A stretch of 64,000 bases of DNA from Carnobacterium sp. 17-4 (lineage in GTDB: Bacteria; Bacillota; Bacilli; Lactobacillales; Carnobacteriaceae), in NCBI RefSeq assembly GCF_000195575.1, contig NC_015391.1:2034363-2098362 (forward strand). The letters are read 5' to 3'. The translations under genes were made by a program, and so were the position numbers. Positions 27,454 through 36,512 of the stretch are shown in pieces (the stretch's first letter is position 1; each line of letters starts with the position of its first letter). Below the pieces are notes generated by a model. It was given only the letters and a program-made list of their open reading frames with translations, made no database searches and had not been told where the DNA came from.

Positions 27454-28692
27454 TTATTTTGGTAAATCTTCCCGAATCAAAGGCATGCTCATGCATCGTG
27501 GACCACCACGGCCTCTGGATAATTCACTGGAAGCTATCTCAATCACTTCAACTCCGTGACTTCTTAACAATGAATTGGAAACATAGTTGCGATCATAAGT
27601 GACCACTACTCCAGGAGCGATAGCTAATGTGTTGGAGCCATCATTCCATTGTTCGCGAGGAGCAGCAATGGCATCTCCGCCACCGCATGGAATCAATGTT
27701 AATTTTGGTACATCGAGTGCCTCACGTAAAATTTCTTGTAGATCTGAACGCTGGGTCATCTTCACTGTTCCAGGTTCGTCCCCTTTTTCTAAAATATACG
27801 TGTCTACTTCACCATTATTTTTTTGGATGCCAGGATGAATGGTGAACTTATCATAATCAACCATTGTAAACACTGTATCCAAATGCATCATTGCACGGAC
27901 ATTGGGAATTTTTATTGCCAATACTTTTTCAAAATTCGAGCTGCGTTCAAACAATTCGATTGCTAGTTGCTCAATAGCTTTAGCTGAAGTTCGTTGGGAG
28001 ATACCAATAGCTAGTACTTTATCGTTTAAGACAAGTTCATCTCCGCCTTCAATTCGAGACGTATGATTACGATCTCTCCATACCTCGACACCTTGATTAG
28101 CAAATCTTGGGTGATATTTCATGATTGCTTCAATAAATAGCGACTCTCTGTTACGAGCTTCAAAAGCCATATGATTGATTGTTAGTCCTTTTCCAATTGC
28201 CGCAGCTGGATCACGAGTAAAATAAAGATTTGGCATTGGATCCATAAAGAAAGGGTAAACTTCTTCACCTGATACGTCTGCTAAATGATGGCTTTCGATA
28301 CTGACATCTTTTTTTCGGATACCTGCCATGATAGCATCAACCATTTCTTGTGTATCAAAGCTAAGCAGATATTTCTTTAATCCTTCTCTAACACCATCAG
28401 TTTCAATATTTGATTCATCTAAAATCCGGTCAACAAACTTTTCTTTCACCTTGCCAGCATCGATTGCTTCTGCTGCTAGTTTTTCCAAATACAGTACTTC
28501 AACTCCACGATCAATTAATGCTTGTGCAAATGCATCGTGCTCTTTTTGGATAACCGGTAAATGAGGAATATCGTCAAATAATAAGCGTTCCATAATTTCA
28601 GGGGTCAAATTTTCTACTTCTTTTCCTGGTCTTTTCAATAATACCGTCTTCAATTTTCCAATCTCAGACATTACATTAATAGGTGTTGTCAT
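27454..28692 (-). CDS. arcA: Arginine deiminase
   Basis: A 412-residue amidinotransferase-fold enzyme that hydrolyses arginine to citrulline and ammonia. Catalytic motifs are [31 protein letters not shown] and the nucleophile Cys in [13 protein letters not shown] at the C-terminus. It is the first gene of arcA-arcB-arcD-arcC-arcR. Divergent from it is an ArgR-like gene, with ARG-box-like sequences between them. In acid, the ammonia made here also raises internal pH. Confidence 0.96.
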   Translation of the reverse strand: MTTPINVMSEIGKLKTVLLKRPGKEVENLTPEIMERLLFDDIPHLPVIQKEHDAFAQALIDRGVEVLYLEKLAAEAIDAGKVKEKFVDRILDESNIETDGVREGLKKYLLSFDTQEMVDAIMAGIRKKDVSIESHHLADVSGEEVYPFFMDPMPNLYFTRDPAAAIGKGLTINHMAFEARNRESLFIEAIMKYHPRFANQGVEVWRDRNHTSRIEGGDELVLNDKVLAIGISQRTSAKAIEQLAIELFERSSNFEKVLAIKIPNVRAMMHLDTVFTMVDYDKFTIHPGIQKNNGEVDTYILEKGDEPGTVKMTQRSDLQEILREALDVPKLTLIPCGGGDAIAAPREQWNDGSNTLAIAPGVVVTYDRNYVSNSLLRSHGVEVIEIASSELSRGRGGPRCMSMPLIREDLPK

Positions 28693-28824
28693 TGCATTTA
28701 ACCTTCCCTTCTTGATGCTTCTTATTGATTACACACCTATAATACCGTTTACCTTTTTTTTATGAAAGTTTAAAGTTCGCACTTAAAATGTCGATTTCAT
28801 CACACTATTTTTCTCCTTTTTCAT

Positions 28825-28893
28825 ATATATTCTTTTTATAGAATATTCACTATGTAACGAATCTTTATACTGTATATGAATGTTCTTTATACA
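28825..28893. promoter_or_regulatory. ARG-box-like operators between arcA and argR
   Basis: Two AT-rich imperfect palindromes: TATATTCTTTTTATAGAATATTCA (28826-28849) and TGTATATGAATGTTCTTTATACA (28871-28893). Both contain TGAATRTTC-type cores like Gram-positive ArgR/AhrC boxes. They lie in the divergent promoter region, so they could serve both genes. No promoter could be assigned with confidence here. Confidence 0.6.
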
Positions 28894-28934
28894 TTTTTTA
28901 TTAACTATTTTTTTTTTTAGAAAGGAGAAAAATT

Positions 28935-29438
28935 ATGAAGAGAAAAGATCGATTATTTACGATAAAAAAACTTATTCTCAATCACAATATTGCTACACAG
29001 CAAGAATTAATGGATCACCTGCAAAAAGAAAATATTCAAACCACTCAAGCAACTCTTTCTAGAGACATAAAAGAATTAAATTTAATCAAAGTAACACAAT
29101 TAGACCGAACAACAAAATATACATTTTTCCACGACGCTTTCCACGAAAAAAGTCTGTACTACAGACTAGAAAAATCATTACATAACTACGCAGTAAGCAC
29201 ACTATGTGTCCATTTTTTTGTTATCCTTTTTGTTAGTCCTACTCATCCAAAAATTATTGCTTCTCTAATGGATGAATTAAAGATACCGGCAATTGCTGGT
29301 ACAATTGCCAGCTTTGATACTTGTTTGATTGTTTTAAATACAGAACAAGAAGCCCAGTTATTATGTGCTTGTTTGTCTGATATTATTCTTGAGCAATCTA
29401 CTGATGATTTAGAAAAAAAATTAGCGCCTTTATTTTAA
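28935..29438 (+). CDS. argR: ArgR/AhrC-family arginine regulator, atypical ligand domain
   Basis: A 167-residue protein, slightly longer than usual ArgR (~150). The winged helix is at ~1-70 (IKKLILNHNIATQQELMDHL; TQATLSRDIKELNLIKV). The C-terminal oligomerisation/arginine domain is altered: the usual GTI-x-GDDT loop reads GTIASFDT and the PPGNA segment reads SPTHPK, so one of two conserved arginine-contact Asp residues is lost. Related lactic acid bacteria carry paired ArgR proteins where one partner has lost arginine binding; this may be such a partner. AGAAAGGAG lies before the ATG. It is divergent from arcA. Confidence 0.88.
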   Translation: MKRKDRLFTIKKLILNHNIATQQELMDHLQKENIQTTQATLSRDIKELNLIKVTQLDRTTKYTFFHDAFHEKSLYYRLEKSLHNYAVSTLCVHFFVILFVSPTHPKIIASLMDELKIPAIAGTIASFDTCLIVLNTEQEAQLLCACLSDIILEQSTDDLEKKLAPLF

Positions 29439-29458
29439 AAAAATTTTACATAAAAATA

Positions 29459-29520
29459 AAAAAAACTAACCTGAACAAAAGGGGTTTTTACACCTTACTT
29501 TTTTCAGATTAGTTTTTTTG
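29459..29520. terminator. Bidirectional terminator between argR and ohr
   Basis: AAAAACTAACCTGAA pairs with TTCAGATTAGTTTTT across a ~30-base loop, with T runs on both strands. It serves the convergent genes argR and ohr. Confidence 0.8.
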
Positions 29521-29528
29521 TTAAGTTC

Positions 29529-29960
29529 TTATTTGTATTCTACCGCTTTTACTTCAACATCAATATTGTTTTGAACAGCTTTAGAATATGGGCAGAATGC
29601 ATGTGCTTTTTCTGCTAATTCTTGGGTTGTTTCAAGACTTTGTCCTTCAATAGCGACAGTAAGTACTACAGATAGTTTGAAACCATTATCTGTTGGGTCT
29701 GAATTTAAAGAAACTTCAGCTGTTACTTCTGATTTAGCTTGGATTTTAGCTTGTTGGATCATAATTTCTAGTGCTGAATTGAAACATGCACTGTAACCTA
29801 ATGCAAATAATTGTTCTGGGTTGCTTCCTTGACCAGGTCCGCCCATTTGTTTTGGAGTAGATACTTTCACAGAAAAAGAACCATCAGGTAAACGACTTTC
29901 GCCGTTACGTCCTCCAGTATTGATTGCAGTTGTTTGGTACATTAATTTTGATTCAGTCAT
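29529..29960 (-). CDS. ohr: Organic hydroperoxide resistance protein (Ohr)
   Basis: A 143-residue OsmC/Ohr-fold thiol peroxidase that reduces organic hydroperoxides. The reactive Cys is in GYSACFNSALE and the resolving Cys in HAFCPYSKAVQ; GGRNGESRLPDG supplies the conserved Arg. It overlaps the preceding ohrR gene by eight bases (ATGACTGA), so the two are cotranscribed and probably translationally coupled. Confidence 0.95.
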   Translation of the reverse strand: MTESKLMYQTTAINTGGRNGESRLPDGSFSVKVSTPKQMGGPGQGSNPEQLFALGYSACFNSALEIMIQQAKIQAKSEVTAEVSLNSDPTDNGFKLSVVLTVAIEGQSLETTQELAEKAHAFCPYSKAVQNNIDVEVKAVEYK

Positions 29961-30396
29961 GATTAATTCCTCCTAAAGTTTTTGTTAGTTCATTTATTTT
30001 TTCTAATAGATCAAAATATTCTTTTTCCTTCATATTTAACAGGGCCAGACAGGCAGAAACCTTCTCAAGTAACTCATCCTTTAAATCATCAGCTTTTGAA
30101 GTAGTGGCAATGATTACTTTTCTTTCATCTTCCGGATGACGATTTCGAGTAATATATCCATTTGCCTCCATGCGCTTCAGCATCGGTGTTAATGTTCCAC
30201 TATCCAGTCCAAGTCTTGTTCCTAATGATTGAACACTCAGATCAGATTCTTCCCATAGTACAAGCAATGTTACATATTGAGTATACGTAAGAGAATAGGG
30301 TTCTAATACCGGACGATAAAGCTTCGTAAACTGTTTTGACAAAGCATAAGTTGAAAAACATAACTGTTCTTCTAACAAAAAGTTGTTCCCTTCCAT
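29953..30396 (-). CDS. ohrR: MarR-family peroxide-sensing repressor OhrR
   Basis: A 147-residue MarR-type repressor. The redox Cys is in LLEEQLCFSTYALSK near the N-terminus, as in Bacillus OhrR; a winged helix with SGTLTPMLKRMEANGYITR follows. A second Cys (SACLALL) lies near the C-terminus, so disulphide formation cannot be excluded. I start at ATG 30396 after AGGAGGAA; the frame to 30426 would place that ribosome site inside the gene. A perfect palindrome upstream is the likely operator. Confidence 0.92.
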   Translation of the reverse strand: MEGNNFLLEEQLCFSTYALSKQFTKLYRPVLEPYSLTYTQYVTLLVLWEESDLSVQSLGTRLGLDSGTLTPMLKRMEANGYITRNRHPEDERKVIIATTSKADDLKDELLEKVSACLALLNMKEKEYFDLLEKINELTKTLGGINHD

Positions 30397-30413
30397 TCTT
30401 GTTCCTCCTAAAT

Positions 30414-30427
30414 AAGTTGTGCACAAC
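30414..30427 (-). promoter_or_regulatory. Probable OhrR operator
   Basis: AGTTGTGCACAACT is a perfect 14-bp palindrome 18 bases before the ohrR ATG. Its position and symmetry suit a MarR-family autoregulator. Confidence 0.6.
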
Positions 30428-30496
30428 TAAATTGTACACCATTTAATTTTAAACTACAATACTTTTAACTATTATAATAAATATTTTTTTAGCTTT

Positions 30497-30904
30497 CTAT
30501 CCTTCAATGATTTTCACTATAAAATTCCGCTCCCTAGGTCCGTCAAATTCACAAAAATAAAGACTTTGCCAAGTCCCTAAAATCAAACATCCCTTAGAAA
30601 TTATTAAGGTTTCACTTGCTCCTAGAACGGATGATTTCATATGTCCATCTGAGTTTCCTTCCATATGAACGTATTCTTTCTTATTAGGAAAAGTCTGGTC
30701 TAAACCTAAACTCAAATCCTTTTTAACATCTGGATCTGCATTTTCATTAATGGTTATTGCTGCTGTAGTATGTGGGCAAAACACTAACATTATTCCATTC
30801 TTTATCCCACTTCTAGATAAAGCTTGTTGCAAATACTCATCAATATTTATAAACGATTGTTTTCCTTCTGTTGAAAGCTCAAATGTATAAAGGTTATTGG
30901 TCAT
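30497..30904 (-). CDS. yjbQ: YjbQ family protein (UPF0047)
   Basis: A 135-residue protein of the YjbQ/UPF0047 family, small trimeric proteins with a His-rich metal pocket; VFCPHTTAAITINENAD and HMEGNSDGHMKSS carry the conserved His and Glu. E. coli YjbQ shows weak thiamine phosphate synthase activity, but the real role is uncertain. I start at ATG 30904 with GGAG nine bases upstream; a start at 30919 has too little spacing from GAGG. It appears to be monocistronic. Confidence 0.85.
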   Translation of the reverse strand: MTNNLYTFELSTEGKQSFINIDEYLQQALSRSGIKNGIMLVFCPHTTAAITINENADPDVKKDLSLGLDQTFPNKKEYVHMEGNSDGHMKSSVLGASETLIISKGCLILGTWQSLYFCEFDGPRERNFIVKIIEG

Positions 30905-31023
30905 GTTATTCAGCTCCATTTCCTCTTTGGCTCCATCATACAGTATTCTAAAGTAATCCTAAACATATACGTTAGAAACTGATATACTAAGAGAATAAAA
31001 ATAAGTAGAAAGTCGGTGAAATC

Positions 31024-31467
31024 TTGCATATTTATATCGATGCAGATGCCTGTCCAGTAAAAAATATTATTATTGAGGAAGCCTTAGCGAAAAATATTCC
31101 TGTCACACTTGTAACCAGCATTTCGCACTTCTCGACCAAAGAGCAGCCTGTGGGAGTAAATACCGTATACGTTGATACAGGAGCTGAAGCTGCAGATTAC
31201 CGGATCATAAAATTAATCGAAAAAGGCGATATCCTTATCACACAAGATTACGGATTAGCTTCATTAGGATTAGGAAAAGGGTGTTTTGTCCTTCACCATA
31301 CAGGATATATGTACACATCGGAAAATATCGACCAATTGCTGCAATCTCGCTATTTAAGTGCCATGGTTCGAAAAAGCGGCAAACGAACAAAAGGCCCAAA
31401 ACCATTCACGGATGAAAACCGCAGAGAATTTAGACAGCGATTTAAAGAACTTCTTTCTACTATATAA
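31024..31467 (+). CDS. YaiI/YqxD family protein (UPF0178, DUF188)
   Basis: A 147-residue protein with a PIN-like nuclease fold. The N-terminal [12 protein letters not shown] carries the conserved Asp residues, [17 protein letters not shown] is the second acidic motif, and [18 protein letters not shown] the conserved C-terminal block. The biochemical role of the family is not established. The start is a TTG at 31024 with GGTGA before it. It is one of only two intact plus-strand genes in the window. Confidence 0.88.
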   Translation: MHIYIDADACPVKNIIIEEALAKNIPVTLVTSISHFSTKEQPVGVNTVYVDTGAEAADYRIIKLIEKGDILITQDYGLASLGLGKGCFVLHHTGYMYTSENIDQLLQSRYLSAMVRKSGKRTKGPKPFTDENRREFRQRFKELLSTI

Positions 31468-31524
31468 TAAAAAAACATTCCTATTTTGATGGTCTCTTCA
31501 TCAGAATAAGAATGTTTTTTTTAT
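31468..31524 (+). terminator. Terminator after the yaiI-like gene
   Basis: AAAAAACATTC pairs with GAATGTTTTTT, with an inner TATT/GAATA contact across a ~20-base loop. It follows the stop codon immediately and ends in eight T. Confidence 0.85.
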
Positions 31525-31549
31525 ACCGTTTATTTTTTGCTTACATGAA

Positions 31550-31706
31550 GGTTCCACTCTTCCATGAAAGGGCATTTCATGGAAAAGTGGAGCCTAAAAG
31601 TAGCTTTACTCGTCTGAGAAACGACTCTTCTTGGATGAGTGAAGCTCTAAAAAGCTCTCACTCTTCCGTGGAAAAGTGAGAGCTTTAGTTGGTATGAACC
31701 CAACTT
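31550..31706. repeat. Block of consecutive hairpins downstream of the chemoreceptor gene
   Basis: Four stem-loops follow one another. Stem 1: 31550-31569 with 31575-31594 (20 positions, two mismatches). Stem 2: 31602-31614 with 31633-31646. Stem 3: 31651-31667 with 31670-31686 (17 positions, one mismatch). A short AGTTGG/CCAACT stem (31687-31706) closes the block. Stems 1 and 3 share CACTCTTCC...GGAAAAGTG, and 2 and 3 share AGCT-TTCACTC-type arms, so they look related. No coding potential was seen. Confidence 0.75.
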
Positions 31707-31731
31707 TTATTTAACTTAATTTCTAACCTTT

Positions 31732-33426
31732 TTATAGTTTAAAGTGACTAACCATTTCAGTTAGGTTTTCAGCTAGGTTGGCAAGTTGTTCTGAACTTCC
31801 TGCAACTTCCTCCATAGAGCTCGTAATTTGTTGTGAAGCTGCAGATGTCTGCTCAACTCCAGCAGCTGATTCTTCTGAAACGGATGCAATTTCTTCAATG
31901 GAGCTATTCATGATTTCACTGTTAATTTTGATGCTTTCTAAGTTTTCAGAAATCCCTTTGATTCCATCTACCATAGTAGTAACAGAAGCATTGATTTGAT
32001 TAAACGTTTGGCCGGTCTTAGCAATTTGACTTGTTCCTTCTTCTACTTCAACATAACCCGTTTGCAATGAATCACTTACTCGTTTTGACTCCGTTTGTAT
32101 CTTTTCAACAAATCCAGTAATGTCTGCAATGGAAACTGCGACTTGTTCTGCTAATTTACGGACTTCATCTGCAACAACAGCAAATCCTCTTCCATGTTCA
32201 CCAGCTCTTGCTGCTTCAATAGCTGCATTTAAAGCTAATAAATTAGTTTGATCGGCAATTTTTTGGATAATCACGACTAAATTATTGATTTCTTGAGTTT
32301 GATTGTCTAAAGTAGCCATTTTCGCAACAGCATCTTGAACGATTCCATCAATTTTAGCCATTTGACGGCTAGTATCTTCCATATATTTCTTTCCTTCAGT
32401 TGTCATAGATAAAACACCCATTGATGAATCTTTGATTTTTTCACCATTCTTATTGGTACTTTGTACTTTTTTCGTGAAGTTTTCCATGACTACAGCTAAA
32501 TTACTGGCAGTCGTTGCTTGTGTTTCTGATCCTGTCGCCAACTCTTGCATCGTGATTGCCACTTGCTCAGACCCTGACTTCACTTCACTTGCTGATTGAT
32601 TCAGTTCTTCACTATGACTGCTTAAATCTTCTGAAGCTTTTGCAATACCCTTCATAACGCTTTTGACCGTTTTTTGCATTTTATTCATAGAGATACTTAA
32701 TTTACCTGTTTCATCTTTTTCAGTTATTTCTAAGGGTTCTGAACTAAGATCTCCTGCAGAAATACTCTGCATTCTTTGCATTACTACATTAAGTGGTTTT
32801 ACAATGTTGTTAGCTGTAAAGTAAGCTACCACTACTGATAAAACGGCAACAAGTATCATTATGATAACACCAATTATTGCCACGCGTTCCCCATTTTCAA
32901 TGGCTTCTTGACCAATAGTGTTAATTTCTTTTTCGCGTTCCTCAGCTAATTCAGAGAATCCTGCAACTAGCTCTTTCTCAATTGGTTGGGCTTGTCCTAC
33001 CATAATCTCACGGACACTTTCCATATCCCCATTATCATAGGCTGCAAGAGCTTCATCAGTCAGCATGCCCCACTCGATTTTTTTACTGATCAAGTCATTT
33101 AATTTTTCAGAATCACTTAATTCTAATGCCTGATTTTCTAACGCAATACTTACAGCTGTTTCATCTTCAAATTCTTGTCTATATGATTCATCCTCATATA
33201 ACATGAACCCTCTCATCAAACTAGTTCGTTTGTTCATATTCGTTGCTAATTTTTCGTCAACAATTAACAGCGCCATCTCTTGTTCCAATATCTGTTTTAC
33301 TGAATCGTTTGTTTTGTTTATTGAGTTGATTGTGTAAAAGCTCAATATAAGCATTAATACGATTGTAACTGCAAAACCTGCTAAAATTTTTGCTCGAATA
33401 CTTTTAAACTGAAACCTTTTTTTCAT
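31732..33426 (-). CDS. Methyl-accepting chemotaxis protein
   Basis: A 564-residue membrane receptor. A first membrane segment (~12-34), an extracellular four-helix-bundle sensor (~35-185), a second membrane segment (~186-206), a HAMP linker (~207-260) and a long cytoplasmic coiled coil follow. The signalling tip is [20 protein letters not shown] and [15 protein letters not shown]. It senses small molecules and controls CheA through CheW. The cytoplasmic half is nearly the same as that of the receptor at 33677-35446, while the sensor differs, so the two arose by duplication. No chemotaxis kinase genes are nearby. Confidence 0.94.
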   Translation of the reverse strand: MKKRFQFKSIRAKILAGFAVTIVLMLILSFYTINSINKTNDSVKQILEQEMALLIVDEKLATNMNKRTSLMRGFMLYEDESYRQEFEDETAVSIALENQALELSDSEKLNDLISKKIEWGMLTDEALAAYDNGDMESVREIMVGQAQPIEKELVAGFSELAEEREKEINTIGQEAIENGERVAIIGVIIMILVAVLSVVVAYFTANNIVKPLNVVMQRMQSISAGDLSSEPLEITEKDETGKLSISMNKMQKTVKSVMKGIAKASEDLSSHSEELNQSASEVKSGSEQVAITMQELATGSETQATTASNLAVVMENFTKKVQSTNKNGEKIKDSSMGVLSMTTEGKKYMEDTSRQMAKIDGIVQDAVAKMATLDNQTQEINNLVVIIQKIADQTNLLALNAAIEAARAGEHGRGFAVVADEVRKLAEQVAVSIADITGFVEKIQTESKRVSDSLQTGYVEVEEGTSQIAKTGQTFNQINASVTTMVDGIKGISENLESIKINSEIMNSSIEEIASVSEESAAGVEQTSAASQQITSSMEEVAGSSEQLANLAENLTEMVSHFKL

Positions 33427-33676
33427 TTTTTTTGCTCCTTCTTATTTGTTAGCTGATTTAGAGTTGCTGCATTATGCGGAACTATTAATCACTAACTCCC
33501 TTTTTTATTCTTAAAGAATTCATCTTGTACCTTTAATGCTATGCCTTGTTATTAACAGGCAGCCCTATAGTTACTTTTCCTTCAAGCAACTGTTTGCTGA
33601 TTCATACAACGAGACTGGAAAAATTTCCCAGCCTCTTTATTTATTATCCTATTATTTCAAAAATTTCGTCACTAGT
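33427..33676 (-). other. Intergenic region between the two chemoreceptor genes
   Basis: This 250-base stretch has no ORF. It holds a GCCTTGTT/AACAGGC hairpin (33543-33560) and a GAGACTGGAAA/TTTCCCAGCCTC hairpin (33611-33635). The second is followed by TTTATTT on the plus strand, so as a terminator it would face the wrong way for either neighbour. I found no sigma-28 box for the downstream receptor; it may rely on readthrough. Confidence 0.5.
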
Positions 33677-35446
33677 TTAGAGTTTAAATTCATCCACCAT
33701 ATCAGCTAAACCTTTTGCCAAATCAGCTAATTGTTCTGAATTCCCAGCAACTTCCTCCATAGAACTCGTGATTTCTTGTGATGCAGCTGAAGTCTCTTCG
33801 ATTCCAGCAGCAGACTCTTCTGAGACAGATGCAATCTCTTCGATTGAACTATTCATAAGTTCGCTATTTGCTTGAATACTTTCTAAATTTGTAGAGATAT
33901 CTTTAATGTCTTGTGCCATTTTTGTAACAGAAGAATTAATTTTATTGAAAGTAGCACCAGTCTGTTTGATTTGGCTGCTTCCTTCTACCACTTCTGTATA
34001 CCCACTTTGTAAAGAATCAGTAACTTTTTTAGATTCAGTTTGAATTTTTTCAACAAATCCCGTAATATCAGCAATGGATACAGTTACTTGTTCTGCTAAT
34101 TTACGGACTTCATCTGCCACAACTGCAAATCCTCTTCCGTGTTCGCCAGCACGTGCTGCTTCAATAGCTGCATTTAGAGCCAACAAATTGGTTTGATCGG
34201 CAATTTTTTGGATAATCACGACTAAGTTGTTGATTTCTTGCGTTTGATTGTCTAAAGTAGCCATTTTAAATACCGCATCCAAAACGATTTCATCGATTTT
34301 AGCCATTTGGCGACTCGTATCTTCCATGTACTGTTTGCCTTCATTAGTCATAGATAAAACACCAACAGAAGAATTTTTGATTTTCTCACCGCTCTTATTG
34401 GTCGTCTGTACTTTCTTAGTAAAGTTATCCATTACAACAGCCAAGTTGCTTGCAGTTGTTGCTTGCGATTCTGATCCAGTTGCTAATTCTTGCATAGTCG
34501 TCGCCACTTGTTCAGATCCTGATTTCACTTCATTGGCAGACTGTGTGAGGTCATTGCTATGATTCGTTAACATTTCAGAAGCCATCTTCATGCCTTCCAT
34601 AACTTCTTTTTGCATAACTTGCATTTGATTAATTGCTAGAGAAAGCTGTCCTGTTTCATCTTCTGATGCTACTTCAAGAGGTTCAGAACTCAGGTCTCCA
34701 TAAGCCATGACCTTCATGCGTTCAACAACTTTATTAATCGGTTTAATAATCGAATTAGATGTCAATAATGCAATTGCAATCCCTACTACAATAACTAAAA
34801 TGCTAATAAAGAAAGTTAAAAATAGAGACCTTTTTCCTAAATCAGTTACTGATTTTGAGTGTACATTAATTGAATCCATACGTAGATTGGCCAATTTTTC
34901 AAATTCTTTAATTAAATCATTTGAGTAGGGCTCTACAGAAGAGCGCAAATAGCTTGCTGCTCCAGTTGTATCTCCATTATCATAGCGTTCAAAGACTTCT
35001 GTCACGACCATTTCTTCCCAATCTGTGCTTCTGTCGATCACTTCTTGAGTTTCTGGTTTATCTGACAAAGCTAAAACTTGTTCTTGGTACTTATGACTTT
35101 CTTCAGTGTATTGATTGAATAAATTTTTGTACAAGCCATCTCCAAATAATATGTATCCTCGTGCTGCTGCGATTCTTTGTGACAAACTTATCGTCAATTG
35201 ATCATTAGCCATTAGTAAGGCTAATTCTGTATCAACCATATCTTCCGTACTCTCATTTGTTTTTGATATCGTTACAACTGTTATTGTCGCTAAGATAATG
35301 ACTAATACAATAATAGTCATGAAAGCTAAGAGAATTTTAGTTTTTAAACTTTTAAAGTTTAATCCTTTTTTAAATATTGATAAATCCCAATTTTTTATGT
35401 TCCATTTGCCTTTGGTGATGGCTTTTTCTTCTATGTTATTTTCCAA
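33677..35446 (-). CDS. Methyl-accepting chemotaxis protein (sigma-28-controlled)
   Basis: A 589-residue receptor with an N-terminal cytoplasmic extension (~30 residues), a membrane segment (~37-60), a four-helix-bundle sensor, a second membrane segment (~210-230), HAMP and a signalling coiled coil whose tip [20 protein letters not shown] is the same as in its downstream paralogue. The sensor is clearly different in sequence, so ligand specificity probably differs. A TAAA-N15-ACCGATAT promoter 83 bases upstream places it in the late flagellar regulon with flagellin. Confidence 0.94.
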   Translation of the reverse strand: MENNIEEKAITKGKWNIKNWDLSIFKKGLNFKSLKTKILLAFMTIIVLVIILATITVVTISKTNESTEDMVDTELALLMANDQLTISLSQRIAAARGYILFGDGLYKNLFNQYTEESHKYQEQVLALSDKPETQEVIDRSTDWEEMVVTEVFERYDNGDTTGAASYLRSSVEPYSNDLIKEFEKLANLRMDSINVHSKSVTDLGKRSLFLTFFISILVIVVGIAIALLTSNSIIKPINKVVERMKVMAYGDLSSEPLEVASEDETGQLSLAINQMQVMQKEVMEGMKMASEMLTNHSNDLTQSANEVKSGSEQVATTMQELATGSESQATTASNLAVVMDNFTKKVQTTNKSGEKIKNSSVGVLSMTNEGKQYMEDTSRQMAKIDEIVLDAVFKMATLDNQTQEINNLVVIIQKIADQTNLLALNAAIEAARAGEHGRGFAVVADEVRKLAEQVTVSIADITGFVEKIQTESKKVTDSLQSGYTEVVEGSSQIKQTGATFNKINSSVTKMAQDIKDISTNLESIQANSELMNSSIEEIASVSEESAAGIEETSAASQEITSSMEEVAGNSEQLADLAKGLADMVDEFKL

Positions 35447-35528
35447 CTACTTTCACCCTTTCAATCTAATTCTAGCTCACTTACTGATAAACTGATTCTT
35501 TCTTATTACTTTTCATATATCTCTTATT

Positions 35529-35555
35529 ATATCGGTCTATTTCTAAAGAACTTTA
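35529..35555 (-). promoter_or_regulatory. Sigma-28 (SigD/FliA) promoter of the chemoreceptor gene
   Basis: Minus strand TAAA, 15-base spacer, ACCGATAT. The consensus is TAAA-N15-GCCGATAA, so it differs at two -10 positions only. The sigma factor is encoded at 38032-38748. Confidence 0.8.
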
Positions 35556-35593
35556 ACTAAAATGAAGATTCTTTTCAACAAACTTTTAATCAC

Positions 35594-35644
35594 AAAAAAA
35601 GATGAGTATCGCATACTAAATCTATGCCTCAACTCATCTTTTTT
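35594..35644 (-). terminator. Terminator after the FtsE-like gene
   Basis: AAAAAAAGATGAG pairs with CTCATCTTTTTT across a ~28-base loop that can form a smaller hairpin of its own. It lies 35 bases past the stop. Confidence 0.8.
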
Positions 35645-35678
35645 ATAATTTAGAATCTATCCTACTATTTTTCATGGT

Positions 35679-36395
35679 TTAAATAGCCACATATTCTCCT
35701 AGTGAGCTATCGTACTGAATCACATCTTCATCTTTCTTTTCATCCCAAACAATTTTTCCTTGTTCAATCTCTATTACGCGATTACGAAATTTATCTACTA
35801 TTCGACGATTATGGGTAACCATTAAAATAGTTGTCCCTTGTAGATTGATTCGGTAAAACAACCGCATAATATCCATAGCCGTTTTGGGATCTAAATTACC
35901 AGTCGGCTCATCTGCAATAATTAACTTAGGTGAATTCACAATTGCTCGTGCAATCGATACCCGTTGCTGTTCCCCACCAGATAGTTCTGTTGGTTTATCA
36001 TTCGCCTTGTCTTCTAATTCAACATAACGCAATGCCTGCATCACTAACGGTTCAATCGCAGCTGGTTCAGTTCCAATTACTTCTAATGCATAAGCGATAT
36101 TTTCAAAAACAGTTCGATCCAACAATAATTTAAAATCTTGAAAAACGACACCAATCTGTCGTCTAAGTCTAGCGACATCTTTTTCTTTGATTTTAGATAA
36201 TAGTTGTCCGCAGACTTCAATTTGCCCTTTAGTCGCTTTTTCTTCTCTATACAATAATTTTGCTAATGTTGATTTTCCAGAGCCGCTTGCTCCAACCAAA
36301 TAGACAAATTCTCCATCTTCAATGGTCAGATTAACCTCTCTAAGAGCTTTTACACCTTTAGAGTAATTTTTTACGACATTTTTCATTCTAATCAT
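35679..36395 (-). CDS. ftsE: FtsE-like ABC transporter ATPase without adjacent ftsX
   Basis: A 238-residue ATPase. Walker A is GASGSGKST (~35-43), the signature is LSGGEQQR, and Walker B is [12 protein letters not shown]. Stretches such as [29 protein letters not shown] are those of FtsE, which with FtsX activates cell-wall hydrolases in division. Usual FtsE is ~228 residues; here the C-terminus ends in an acidic tail. No ftsX gene adjoins it; the neighbours are flagellar and chemoreceptor genes. It may be a second FtsE-type ATPase with another partner. The start has AGGTGA upstream. Confidence 0.85.
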   Translation of the reverse strand: MIRMKNVVKNYSKGVKALREVNLTIEDGEFVYLVGASGSGKSTLAKLLYREEKATKGQIEVCGQLLSKIKEKDVARLRRQIGVVFQDFKLLLDRTVFENIAYALEVIGTEPAAIEPLVMQALRYVELEDKANDKPTELSGGEQQRVSIARAIVNSPKLIIADEPTGNLDPKTAMDIMRLFYRINLQGTTILMVTHNRRIVDKFRNRVIEIEQGKIVWDEKKDEDVIQYDSSLGEYVAI

Positions 36396-36512
36396 GTTTT
36401 ATCACCTGATTTACCTAAAATACTTCCCTGACGTCATCTTCATATCCGTCAAACCAAATCCGATAGTGCATGTGCCAAAAGTTACCATCTCAATCTGTTG
36501 TTTCACCAAATT

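Noticed and set aside
28693-28824. cre site before arcA (TGATGAAATCGACA region)
   Set aside because: Several defined positions of the consensus fail, so it is not better than chance in AT-rich DNA.
31550-31706. Possible CRISPR-like array of palindromic units
   Set aside because: The units differ in length and sequence, there are no spacers of constant size between identical repeats, and no cas genes are near.
33611-33635. Terminator of the upstream chemoreceptor gene
   Set aside because: The hairpin is good, but the T-rich side faces the plus strand; on the gene's strand it is followed by GTTGTATG.
33427-33676. Cyclic-di-GMP riboswitch before the chemoreceptor
   Set aside because: The leader has a small hairpin, but I could not find the conserved GEMM core or its tetraloop-receptor arrangement.
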